A stretch of DNA of 44,576 nt, from contig JACQUC010000071.1 in assembly GCA_016210495.1 (NCBI GenBank), forward strand, positions 1 through 44,576, written 5' to 3'. Shown piece after piece: positions 37,815-44,576 of the stretch (the first letter of the stretch is position 1; every line of letters starts with the position of its first letter). The stretch is from Chloroflexota bacterium. GTDB taxonomy: Bacteria > Chloroflexota > FW602-bin22 > JACPRP01. The notes beneath the pieces are model-generated. The model did no database searches and was not told the origin of the DNA. It saw nothing but the letters and a program-made list of their open reading frames with translations. The position numbers and the translations under genes were made by a program.

Positions 37815-38944
37815 TGGCGCTCCCTCCGAACCGACGTGGCCACGGCGGTTATGTCTATGCCCACGGGGCACCACGTTATGCAGCGTCCACAGCCGACGCA
37901 GCCGAAGACGCCGTACTGCTCCACCCAGTAACCCAGCTTGTGGCATGCCCAGTGCCTGTATCTGGATCTCAAGGTGTCGCGGAAGTTGCAGCCGTGCACC
38001 TCGGTGAACTGCCAGGTGAAGCACGAGTCCCAGACGCGCTCCCGCGAGAGCCTACGCTGCTTGAAGTCGATCTGGTCGGCGATGGAGTAGCAGAAACAGG
38101 TCGGACAAACCATCGTGCAGTTGGCGCAGCCGATGCACCAACTCTTCATCAAGTCCCAATGGGGGTGGTCCAAGCCACCGCGCAGTAACTGCGGCAAGGC
38201 GGACGTATCGAGTGTTCTGCCCATGTGCGCCGCCGTGTCGGCGATGGCGGAGGCCGCGGCGAGTCGCTCATCCTGGCTGGCTTTGCGAGTGGTCAGTTGT
38301 CTGAGGACCTCCCACCCTGTGTCGGAGCCAGGCTCGACCAGAAAGCCGTCTTTCAGCTCGGTGAGGGCCAGGTCGAAGCCGCGATCCGCTTTTGGGCCCG
38401 ATCCCATAGAAGCGCAAAAGCAAAGGTCCCCCGGACGGGTGCAATTCACTACCGCCACGAACGAGCCCTCGCGACGGCTCCGATAGTGCTCGTCGACGTG
38501 CTGAGAGAGGAAGGTCTTGTCCAGCACCAGGATTGATTGGCAATCACACGGACGTATGCCGAGGAAAGCCAGTTTCCGGACCGGAGGCGGCTCCTCCTCG
38601 AACTCGAAGCCCCCTCTGTGCAGCTGCCCGGCGCAAATCGTCAGCCGCGAAGGATGAAGATACTTCTTTGGGGATTCCATGCCGTTGGCGTAGCTGAAAA
38701 CTCCCGCATCGGCAGCTTCTTCGAGCCGGTAGTGACCAGGGGACTGCACATCACGGTATCCTTTGGCCAGTTGGTCAATACGCGTGATCTTGCCGAGAGC
38801 TATCGAGCCGTCTCGGGCTACGGGCGCCACGACGTCATGTTCTTGGGCGAGGATGTCGACCAGGTCTGCGAGGACACGCTTGTCCACGCGCACCGCATCG
38901 GCGGAAAATGCGATATTCGCGAGCTGTGCCAGGTCGGTTCTCAT
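37811..38944 (-). CDS. hydB: Hydrogenase iron-sulfur (beta) subunit
   Basis: The 377-residue protein resembles the beta subunit of group 3b hydrogenases and anaerobic sulfite reductase subunit A. Two [4Fe-4S] motifs are visible: SWCIGCANCTMVCPTCFC and FGCVGCGRCITWCPVGID. A further cysteine pair, LGIRPCDCQSI, and RPGDLCFCASMG occur in the N-terminal domain, as in that family. It overlaps the histidine kinase stop region by 4 nt and the gamma subunit by 4 nt, so the hydrogenase and the two-component genes form one transcription unit. Confidence 0.93.
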   Translation of the reverse strand: MRTDLAQLANIAFSADAVRVDKRVLADLVDILAQEHDVVAPVARDGSIALGKITRIDQLAKGYRDVQSPGHYRLEEAADAGVFSYANGMESPKKYLHPSRLTICAGQLHRGGFEFEEEPPPVRKLAFLGIRPCDCQSILVLDKTFLSQHVDEHYRSRREGSFVAVVNCTRPGDLCFCASMGSGPKADRGFDLALTELKDGFLVEPGSDTGWEVLRQLTTRKASQDERLAAASAIADTAAHMGRTLDTSALPQLLRGGLDHPHWDLMKSWCIGCANCTMVCPTCFCYSIADQIDFKQRRLSRERVWDSCFTWQFTEVHGCNFRDTLRSRYRHWACHKLGYWVEQYGVFGCVGCGRCITWCPVGIDITAVATSVRRERQ

Positions 38945-40404
38945 AGTCGGTTTCTCACTTCCAAATCGTTCACTATGCGAACTGTGCCATCGCCGTGGGC
39001 TGGCGATTGGGCTGCGGATTGCAAGGGCAGCTTTGCCGTAAAGCAGGAGCCACGGCCTGCGCCGCTTTCGACCAGAATCTGGCCCCCGTGAGCCTCGACG
39101 ACAGCCCTGGCGATCGACAACCCGAGCCCCGTGCCTTCCTTTGCGAACTCCCTGGCTCTTCTAGATCGATAGAACTCGTCGAAGACCCGCGGCAGTTCCT
39201 CGGCGTCGATGCCGATCCCTGTGTCGGCAACCCTTATGGCCAGGCAGGTGCCCTCCACGTCCACGCGCACCGAAACCTTCCCGCCGGGAGGGGTGTACTT
39301 GATGGCATTGGAGACGAGGTTCGACACCAACTCCTGAATCCCTTCGCCGTCCCCGAGAAACGCGGGCAGGTTCGGTCGGATGACAGCCTGCAATTCGATG
39401 GACTTAGCCAGGGTCTGGGGCTCGAACGTATCCAGCACGTGCCTTACCACGCTGCCCACCGCCACCTCCTGGGAGGCCAACCCAACATCGATTTCCCGCG
39501 CCCGTGATAAGATCAGCAGCTCGTTAACGGTGGCGATGAGCGCCTGCGTTCGGGTGGAAACACGCTGCAGCAGGTCTCCCGCCTCATCAGAAAGGGGGCC
39601 GGCGAACCCTTGAGATACAACAGCCAGCAGACTCTGTATGGAACCGAGCGGGGCACGCAGCTCGTGACTGACCTTGCGCAAGTAGAGGGACTTGAACTGC
39701 TCGGTTTCCTGAAGGCGCTTGTAGGCGTCCATGAGCTTGGCATTATCGCTTTGCAGCGCCTCCTTGAGACGGATTATCTCCCTCTCTCTGACCCTCAGTC
39801 GCCCGACTATCGACGTGGCCACGTAGGCGGAAAGATAGAGCGTGCTGGCAAGAGCCACGAGCACGAGCGCCACGTAACCTGATTGCCGATAAGCGGTAGC
39901 AGCCACCAGGCCGTCGAGCGAAATGTGCGGAACGATGCCGATGTATTCCGCCATAGCCAGGCTTGAGAAAAGGGACACGGCGAGTGTGGCCTGGAGGTAG
40001 GTCGCCAGTGGCGAGAGCAAGATGCTGGCGATGATCACGTGAAACGTGAAATACAAATAGAAGGGGCTATCAATGCTTCCCAGGTAGTGCAGAAGAACGG
40101 TGAGAGAAACAAGATCCAGCGCGATCTGGAGGTTGGCCAGAATAATGGCGCGCCGGTTATCCTCGCGCGCCGGCGCCAGGTCTCTGCTCTCAAACCAGAA
40201 AACCGCGTTGTAGATGCCGATGGCGCCGGCGATGGCCAGAATGGGAATAGCCTCGACTCTGACCTGTAGGAATGGGGCCAGCAGCGCCGGTGCCGCGACG
40301 ATGCACGCGACGGCCATCCAGCGCAGGGCGACGAGCCAGCGCAAGCGCTCCACTAGCTCAGCCAGCTCAAGGCGGCGGTGTTCCATCGGGTGCTCCTGGC
40401 TCAC
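38941..40404 (-). CDS. Membrane histidine kinase of the hydrogenase operon
   Basis: The 487-residue protein has about six N-terminal membrane helices (residues 25-215), a coiled coil (REREIIRLKEALQSDNAKLM), a HisKA domain with the phospho-acceptor in YLRKVSHELRAPLGSIQSLL and an HATPase domain with SNAIKYTPPGG, VADTGIGIDAEELPRVF and GTGLGLSIARAVVEAHGG. All boxes are intact. The first residues overlap the response regulator by 4 nt, and the last overlap hydB by 4 nt. Its position suggests that it senses redox or hydrogen-related status and controls this operon; the ligand is unknown. Confidence 0.93.
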   Translation of the reverse strand: MSQEHPMEHRRLELAELVERLRWLVALRWMAVACIVAAPALLAPFLQVRVEAIPILAIAGAIGIYNAVFWFESRDLAPAREDNRRAIILANLQIALDLVSLTVLLHYLGSIDSPFYLYFTFHVIIASILLSPLATYLQATLAVSLFSSLAMAEYIGIVPHISLDGLVAATAYRQSGYVALVLVALASTLYLSAYVATSIVGRLRVREREIIRLKEALQSDNAKLMDAYKRLQETEQFKSLYLRKVSHELRAPLGSIQSLLAVVSQGFAGPLSDEAGDLLQRVSTRTQALIATVNELLILSRAREIDVGLASQEVAVGSVVRHVLDTFEPQTLAKSIELQAVIRPNLPAFLGDGEGIQELVSNLVSNAIKYTPPGGKVSVRVDVEGTCLAIRVADTGIGIDAEELPRVFDEFYRSRRAREFAKEGTGLGLSIARAVVEAHGGQILVESGAGRGSCFTAKLPLQSAAQSPAHGDGTVRIVNDLEVRNRL

Positions 40405-40826
40405 GCCGGGCCAGAGCTGAGAACTCTCTCAACACGCCGCACGATTTCCGCGGGCTCGATGGGCTTGTCGAGAAAGTCCTGGACCGGCAAAAAATCCCAG
40501 GGCGCGTAGTCCTGGTCAGGAGCATCGGGGGACAAACGCAGCGGTGTGGTGGCATGGATGGCGGTGACGACGACGATAGGGATGTGGCGAATGGCCTGAC
40601 TCGCGTGGTTCCTCAGGCTCCACACGAAATGAAAGCCCTCGGTCCCCTCGGGCATCATTATGTCGAGAACAATCAGATCTGGCCTGTGCCTCTCGACTTT
40701 GCGCAGGCCTTCGTCGCCGTCGCCCGCGGCCAGAACGCGATACGACTTGCTTTCTAGAACCAGTCGTATGGCGTCCACCATGTCCGGATCGTCGTCGACG
40801 ATGAGAACCTTTGCCCTGGGTGTCAC
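40401..40826 (-). CDS. Single-domain response regulator
   Basis: The 141-residue protein is a receiver domain: KVLIVDDDPDMVDAIRLVLE with the acidic pocket, phospho-acceptor Asp55 in LIVLDIMMPEGTEGFHF, VVVTAIHATTP and the conserved Lys in QDFLDKPIEPAEIV. No DNA-binding domain follows, so output must be through another protein. The GTG at 40826 has GGGGAAGGA about 7 nt upstream and is preferred over a start at 40913. The stop overlaps the kinase start by 4 nt. It is the first gene of the hydrogenase operon. Confidence 0.9.
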   Translation of the reverse strand: MTPRAKVLIVDDDPDMVDAIRLVLESKSYRVLAAGDGDEGLRKVERHRPDLIVLDIMMPEGTEGFHFVWSLRNHASQAIRHIPIVVVTAIHATTPLRLSPDAPDQDYAPWDFLPVQDFLDKPIEPAEIVRRVERVLSSGPA

Positions 40827-40970
40827 AGTCGTGTCCTTCCCCGTGCAATCTGCCACCCACGACCTCGCACCCCCTGGGGCTGCTTCGCGGCTGGCAGCAC
40901 GGGCGCCAGCCAAGCCCTCGGCCTAGCGATTCCAGCATGGGCGTTGACTCAAGGAAGGTCTCTATCTACC

Positions 40971-40999
40971 ATTGTATGACAAGTCCTCCTGGCTGGCAA
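40971..40999 (-). promoter_or_regulatory. Promoter of the two-component/hydrogenase operon
   Basis: TTGCCA (40994-40999), 17-nt spacer and TACAAT (40971-40976) on the minus strand. The predicted start near 40964 leaves about 138 nt of leader. It is divergent from the promoter at 41026-41054, leaving a shared control region of under 30 bp. Confidence 0.7.
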
Positions 41000-41025
41000 C
41001 ACTCCGGCGAGCGGGCGATGGCCGG

Positions 41026-41054
41026 TTGTCGCTGCACGGGCGGTGTACTATAAT
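41026..41054 (+). promoter_or_regulatory. Promoter of the thioesterase-GDPD fusion gene
   Basis: TTGTCG (41026-41031), 17-nt spacer and a perfect TATAAT (41049-41054). The transcript would start near 41061, 23 nt before the ATG at 41084. Confidence 0.85.
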
Positions 41055-41083
41055 TGACTTTGGCTGGAAGGGAGAAATGCCGA

Positions 41084-42367
41084 ATGGAGACAACGAGGCC
41101 TGCGCGAGAGTCTCAGGTCGCTATGAGCCAGGTGATGGGGCCTGGCGACGCCAACCCGGTGGGAAGTGTCCACGGTGGCACCATAATGAAGATGGTGGAT
41201 ACGGCGGCGGCCGTCGCGGCCATCAAGCATTCGAGAAAGCGAGTCGTCACAGCGCGTATAGACAGCATGAGTTTTCTCGCGCCGGTGCGCGTCGGCAACC
41301 TCGTGACGGTGAAGGCCTCGGTCAACGACGTCGGACGCAGCTCGATGGAGGTAGGCGTCAGGGTCGAGGCCGAAGACCTGACCTCGGACACCTCTACGCA
41401 CGTTTCCTCCGCTTACCTGGTATTCGTCGCCCTGGACGACAACGGTCGTCCGGCGCCAGTTCCACGGCTCATCGCCGAGACAGAGGCGGAAAGGCAGCGC
41501 ATGGCCGAAGCCAGGGTCAGGCGAGAGTACCGCTCGCGGGAAATGGAGGTGATCCGCGTTTACCGACGGCCCGAGACAAGAAAGGGTCGCCAGGTCGTCT
41601 GCCCGACCAGAGGCCTGCTTTGCATCGTCGGCCATCGGGGCGCTATGGGCCACGCGCCCGAGAACACGATGGTATCGTTCCAAAAGGCAGTGGAGATGGG
41701 AGCCAGCATTATCGAGCTCGACGTTCACCTAAGCAAAGATGGCGAGCTGATCGTGATGCACGATCACGCCGTCGACCGGACGACGGACGGGCGAGGGTTG
41801 ATCAAGGACCTCACCCTCAAGGAGATCAAGGCGCTCGACGCCGGCTCGTGGTATGGGGCGCCGTTCAAGGACCAGCACGTGCCGACGCTCGGCGAGATGC
41901 TGAGCTGGGCCAAGGGCAAGGTTCGCGTTGCCATCGAAATCAAGAACGGTCCGGTGTATTACGACGGGATTGAGGACAAGGTCGTTCGGTGCCTGCGCAA
42001 GCACCGTATGGAAAACGAGGCTTTGACCATCTCCTTCGACCACTACGCGGTCAGGAGAGTTAAGGAGCTGGCACCCGAAAGCAGCACCGGCGTGCTGTTT
42101 GCCGCCAGGCCAGTGGACCCGGTGGGGATGGCCGCCGCGGCGGATGCCGACGCGATACTGCCGCAGTGGGGCTTCGCCACCGCCGAGATGGTGGCCGCGG
42201 CGCACGATGCGGGACTGGCCGTGGTCCCGTGGGTCGTAAATACGGAGTCAGAAATGGAGTGCGTGGTCGGGCTCGGCGTGGATGGGATAGGCACGAACTA
42301 TCCCGACCGCCTGCGCGAGTACATCGCGAGGCATGCGCAGAGCGGCGGCAGAACGGGGGAGCAGTAA
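41084..42367 (+). CDS. Fusion of hotdog acyl-CoA thioesterase and glycerophosphodiester phosphodiesterase
   Basis: The 427-residue protein has two enzymes in one chain. Residues about 10-150 are a YciA-like hotdog thioesterase: GSVHGGTIMKMVDTAAAVAA, VVTARIDSMSFLAPVRVGN and SSMEVGVRVEAEDL. Residues about 180-425 are a GDPD TIM barrel: CIVGHRGAMGHAPENTMVSF, IIELDVHLSKDGELIVMHD, VDRTTDGRG, VAIEIKNG, and a late GVDGIGTNYPDRL. All metal and catalytic residues (the HRG His, E-x-D and the later His) appear present. The ATG at 41084 has GGGAG upstream. A link through phospholipid turnover, releasing glycerol-phosphate head groups and acyl-CoA, is plausible but inferred. The gene stands alone on the plus strand. 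Confidence 0.92.
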   Translation: METTRPARESQVAMSQVMGPGDANPVGSVHGGTIMKMVDTAAAVAAIKHSRKRVVTARIDSMSFLAPVRVGNLVTVKASVNDVGRSSMEVGVRVEAEDLTSDTSTHVSSAYLVFVALDDNGRPAPVPRLIAETEAERQRMAEARVRREYRSREMEVIRVYRRPETRKGRQVVCPTRGLLCIVGHRGAMGHAPENTMVSFQKAVEMGASIIELDVHLSKDGELIVMHDHAVDRTTDGRGLIKDLTLKEIKALDAGSWYGAPFKDQHVPTLGEMLSWAKGKVRVAIEIKNGPVYYDGIEDKVVRCLRKHRMENEALTISFDHYAVRRVKELAPESSTGVLFAARPVDPVGMAAAADADAILPQWGFATAEMVAAAHDAGLAVVPWVVNTESEMECVVGLGVDGIGTNYPDRLREYIARHAQSGGRTGEQ

Positions 42368-42383
42368 GCTTGCGAGCGGACGT

Positions 42384-42456
42384 CCCTCACCCTAACCCTC
42401 TCCCAGCCCCGATACATCTGATTCTGTGGAATGTATCGGGGCCAGAGGGAGAGGGG
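42384..42456. repeat. CCCTCTCCC palindrome interrupted by a 35-bp hairpin element
   Basis: The outer repeat halves are CCCTCTCCC (42396-42404) and GGGAGAGGG (42447-42455). Between them sits CCCCGATACAT ... ATGTATCGGGG (42407-42441), an 11-bp stem with a 13-nt loop. CCAG occurs on both sides (42403-42406 and 42442-42445). Removing the element and one CCAG restores exactly the sequence of the copy at 11256-11290. The repeat lies just after the thioesterase-GDPD stop. Confidence 0.92.
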
Positions 42457-42529
42457 ACATTGCGCCCGCTGGGAAACACGCCCTTGACTGGCTAGAGTAC
42501 CGGGCCAAACAGTGCTGCAAGCCCGTTCA

Positions 42530-43015
42530 CTATAGCTCCGCCAGGGCTTTCTCGAAATCCCTTATGCTGGTCTTCTTGCCGCTTCTGGCCTCGACCACAT
42601 GCCCCTCTTTCTCCAGGCGTGCTGCTTGGGCCTCAACCCCTCCCGGGTACTTATCGTTGAGCTTGCCGCCGGATTTGAGCGTTCGCCAATAAGGGGTGAC
42701 GTCTTCTTCGCCGTCGGCGGCGGCCTCCTCGGCGGCGTGGGCCGCGATCCAGGCGAAAATGCCTGTCGTGATGGGGCAGCCGACGTCGGCGCCGTGCTTG
42801 CGCGCCAGCGCTTCCCGAATCTCGTTGATAGTTGTGACCTTACCCGCGGGAACCTTCCGCATCAATTCGTCGACTTCCAGCGGCGCCGGTATGACCAGCG
42901 TACCGGTGCCCCATTTCTGGCTCATAGTGTCCGTGATTGGCTCGACTTTGGGTAGCCCCTTGCTGTCCGCCAGCTTCTCGCGCCAGGATTTGCGTGGCTT
43001 CAAACTGCTTCCCAT
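42530..43015 (-). CDS. MGMT-family (alkyltransferase-like) DNA-binding protein without PCHR
   Basis: The 161-residue protein resembles the C-terminal domain of O6-methylguanine-DNA methyltransferase and alkyltransferase-like proteins: VDELMRKVPAGKVTTINEIR, EALARKHGADVGCPITTGIF and TPYWRTLKSGGKLNDKYPGG, with a C-terminal EAQAARLEKEGHVVE. The canonical PCHR acceptor site is not present; the equivalent region reads GCPITTGIF. It may therefore bind DNA lesions without repairing them, or do something else. The ATG at 43015 has AGAAGGAGG upstream. It lies downstream of the cytochrome gene, separated by a palindromic repeat. Confidence 0.8.
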   Translation of the reverse strand: MGSSLKPRKSWREKLADSKGLPKVEPITDTMSQKWGTGTLVIPAPLEVDELMRKVPAGKVTTINEIREALARKHGADVGCPITTGIFAWIAAHAAEEAAADGEEDVTPYWRTLKSGGKLNDKYPGGVEAQAARLEKEGHVVEARSGKKTSIRDFEKALAEL

Positions 43016-43231
43016 GTCCCAAGCCTCCTTCTGCGTGGTGCGACACAGGCCTTTCGGAGGGACATTATGGCCGATCAGGCGGGTTTGCGGAAGGCTCAGC
43101 GCAGCTCCCCCTAGCTGCCCCGGGCAGGCGATGCGGGGGCGTGGACAAACCTCGCATTAGGAATATGTTAGCAGTTGAAGGGCTCTCTGTAAAGAGTAAT
43201 GGACCGCCGTGTCAGACGCAGCCTGATCATC

Positions 43232-43268
43232 TGGTAGGGGCGTCCACCTCAGGTGGACGCCCCTACCA
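43232..43268. repeat. GTAGGGGCG-type palindrome, perfect stem
   Basis: GGTAGGGGCGTCCACCT (43233-43249) and its exact reverse complement (43251-43267) flank a single base. Its ends match the family at 11095, 16484 and 34911. It lies 25 nt after the cytochrome stop; no T-run follows, so it is a repeat rather than a clear terminator. The rest of 43016-43292 shows nothing else. Confidence 0.92.
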
Positions 43269-43292
43269 CGGACACATTTTGTCGCGATCTGT

Positions 43293-44576
43293 TTAGTTGC
43301 CGGTGGGAAGTGTTTGGGCGTGGGCGAGAATATCCAGGATGTCTTCCATGCTCAACCCCATTTGGACGCCCGCTGGCATCGAGGTGCCCGGCTGGCCCAT
43401 CCTGGCCTTGTGCAGGAACTCCTGCGGGTTGTCCGCCGCCACGGTTCCCACGTATTCGGGCGCACTGTCCGAGCCGAAATTCAGCGCGGTGCCGTCGCTC
43501 CCGTGGCAGGAGGCGCACACGGCGAACAGTCCTTCGCCACGCGCAGCATCGGCACTCTTGGGCCGTTTCGTAGGATAGTCGATGTACTCGGCCATATCCT
43601 CGATCACACCGTCTTTGACGAAGCCGGCCAGGGCGCTGATGGATGCGTCGTCAAGCAACGACGAAAAGTCGTGGTCGGGGCTCTGAGCGCCCTTGAGGAC
43701 GTCGACGATCTCGTCCACAGTCCTGCTTTTCGAAGCCTCGACGACTCCGACAAACCCGGTGCGATGGCTGCCGGAGCCGTAGGCGCCGTCCTTGCCCTTG
43801 TAGTCCCAGCCGTGGCACTCCTTGCAGCGCCAGGTATCCTTTCCCGCGCGCGTGTTGGTGGTCTGGGTCGACCAGAGCATTTGATCTCCATCAGGCTGGG
43901 CGACACCCGCCGCTTTGACCCAACTGTCGTAGAGCTGGCCTCCCTGAGCAATGACGTCTGGAGGCGTATCCCCAGTAGGAGCGGCCTCAGCAGCCGGACG
44001 CGACGTGGGAAGCGTTTGGGCGTAAGCCAGAACATCCAAGACATCCTGCAAGCTCCAGCCCATTTGGACACCCGAAGGCATCGAGGTGCCCGGCTGGCCC
44101 ATCCTGGCCTTGTGCAGGAACTCCTGCGGGTTGTCCACCGCGATGGTTCCCACGTATTCCGGGTCATCGGCCGAGCCGAAATTGAGCGCGGTGCCGTCGC
44201 TCCCGTGGCAGGAGGCGCACACGGCGAACAGTCCTTCGCCACGCGCAGCATCCGCGCTCTTAGGCTGTTTCGTAGGATAGTCGATGTACTCGGCCAGATC
44301 TTCGATCACACCTTCCTTGACAAAGCTGGCCAGGGCGCCAATGGATTCGTCATCGAGAAACGACGAAAAGTCGTGGTCGGGGTTCTGGGCGCCCCTGAGG
44401 ACGTCGGCGATCTCATCCACAGTCTTGCTCTTGGAAGCGTCGACGACTCCGACAAATCCGGTGCGATGGCTGCCGGAGCCGTAGGCGCCGTCCTTGCCCT
44501 TGTAGTCCCAGCCGTGGCACTCCTTGCAGCGCCAGGTATCCTTTCCCGCGCGCGTGTTGGTGGTCTGGGTCGACCA
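43293..44576 (-). CDS. Tandem-repeat c-type cytochrome, 5' end beyond window
   Basis: The frame is open to the right edge, so the N-terminus and any signal peptide are missing. The visible part is two nearly identical units of 234 residues (702 bp). Each has two heme-binding motifs, CKECHGWDYKGKDGAYG and FAVCASCHGSDGTALNFG, and a possible axial Met in GQPGTSMP-x-GVQMG. Four hemes are therefore visible. Each unit also has PDHDFSS and EYIDYPTK-x-PKSADAARG. The protein would lie outside the cytoplasmic membrane and carry electrons; its partner is unknown. An internal ATG at 44420 is not the true start. No downstream respiratory genes are seen. Confidence 0.88.
   Translation of the reverse strand, partial: WSTQTTNTRAGKDTWRCKECHGWDYKGKDGAYGSGSHRTGFVGVVDASKSKTVDEIADVLRGAQNPDHDFSSFLDDESIGALASFVKEGVIEDLAEYIDYPTKQPKSADAARGEGLFAVCASCHGSDGTALNFGSADDPEYVGTIAVDNPQEFLHKARMGQPGTSMPSGVQMGWSLQDVLDVLAYAQTLPTSRPAAEAAPTGDTPPDVIAQGGQLYDSWVKAAGVAQPDGDQMLWSTQTTNTRAGKDTWRCKECHGWDYKGKDGAYGSGSHRTGFVGVVEASKSRTVDEIVDVLKGAQSPDHDFSSLLDDASISALAGFVKDGVIEDMAEYIDYPTKRPKSADAARGEGLFAVCASCHGSDGTALNFGSDSAPEYVGTVAADNPQEFLHKARMGQPGTSMPAGVQMGLSMEDILDILAHAQTLPTGN
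43293..44576 (-). repeat. 702-bp tandem duplication within the cytochrome gene
   Basis: The sequence ending at 44576 matches that ending at 43874 with a period of exactly 702 bp, as seen from the shared GTCTGGGTCGACCA at 44563-44576 and 43861-43874. The two units differ at scattered codon positions. More units may lie beyond the window. Confidence 0.93.

Noticed and set aside
34930..38944. F420-reducing or HoxYH-type hydrogenase
   Set aside because: The gamma subunit is a PyrK/FNR-like FAD-NAD(P) protein and the beta subunit is of sulfhydrogenase type. There is no FrhB or HoxF-like gene, so group 3b fits better.

Overview
The window is about 44.6 kb of GC-rich, densely packed bacterial DNA. 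I see no rRNA, tRNA, CRISPR array or complete insertion sequence. The gene content fits an anaerobic or facultative uncultured bacterium, most likely of the Chloroflexota: transamidosome genes beside AsnRS, an anaerobic cobalamin pathway, a group 3b [NiFe] hydrogenase, B12 and c-di-AMP riboswitches, many Shine-Dalgarno-led overlapping genes, and several families of short palindromic repeats. The phylum is an inference; nothing here proves it.

Layout. 1-3.8 kb: the 5' part of a GT39-like glycosyltransferase (running off the left edge), a decayed fragment, an MFS transporter, and a Phd-like gene overlapping a retropepsin-like protease. 3.9-6.6 kb (+ strand): a two-cluster ferredoxin, a fumarate-reductase-type flavoprotein and rsmG. 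6.6-9.95 kb (- strand): a pantothenate operon, DUF2520-type reductase-panD-panB-panC, behind a sigma70-type promoter and a structured leader ending in an intrinsic terminator. 10-18 kb (- strand): asnS, then gatC-gatA-lrp-aminotransferase-gatB-M48 protease. 18.2-20.4 kb: a winged-helix-like gene under a c-di-AMP (ydaO/yuaA) riboswitch, and a histidine kinase. 20.4-33.3 kb (- strand): a 13-gene cobalamin/cobalt operon (cbiC-M-N-Q-O/D'-X-D-ET-L-F-GH-A-cobO) ending in a truncated ABC ATPase, controlled by a B12 riboswitch with two terminator-like hairpins. 33.3-34.1 kb: a VapBC-like toxin-antitoxin pair. 34.1-41 kb (- strand): response regulator, histidine kinase, four hydrogenase subunits, maturation protease and a Cys-rich peptide. 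41-42.4 kb: a hotdog thioesterase-GDPD fusion. 42.5-44.6 kb: an MGMT-like protein and a tandemly duplicated c-type cytochrome running off the right edge.

How the genes work together. The B12 operon couples cobalt uptake (CbiMNQO) and chelation (CbiX) to ring contraction and methylation, a,c-diamidation (CbiA) and adenosylation (CobO). A precorrin-6A reductase (CbiJ/CobK) is not visible. The pan operon lacks a classical PanE, and the DUF2520 Rossmann protein in the same transcription unit is the obvious candidate for ketopantoate reductase. The hydrogenase is co-transcribed with a two-component pair that probably regulates it.

Most notable: (1) a CbiO ATPase fused to the N-terminal half of CbiD, next to a complete cbiD; (2) palindromic repeats inserted in frame in coding genes, forming the linker of the CbiG-CbiH fusion and a segment of the M48 protease, which also holds a perfect 50-bp palindrome; (3) a 35-bp hairpin element inserted into one such repeat with a 4-bp target duplication, with an empty-site copy elsewhere in the window; (4) the pan leader RNA; (5) the c-di-AMP riboswitch upstream of an undescribed winged-helix-like gene; (6) a Phd-retropepsin gene pair.
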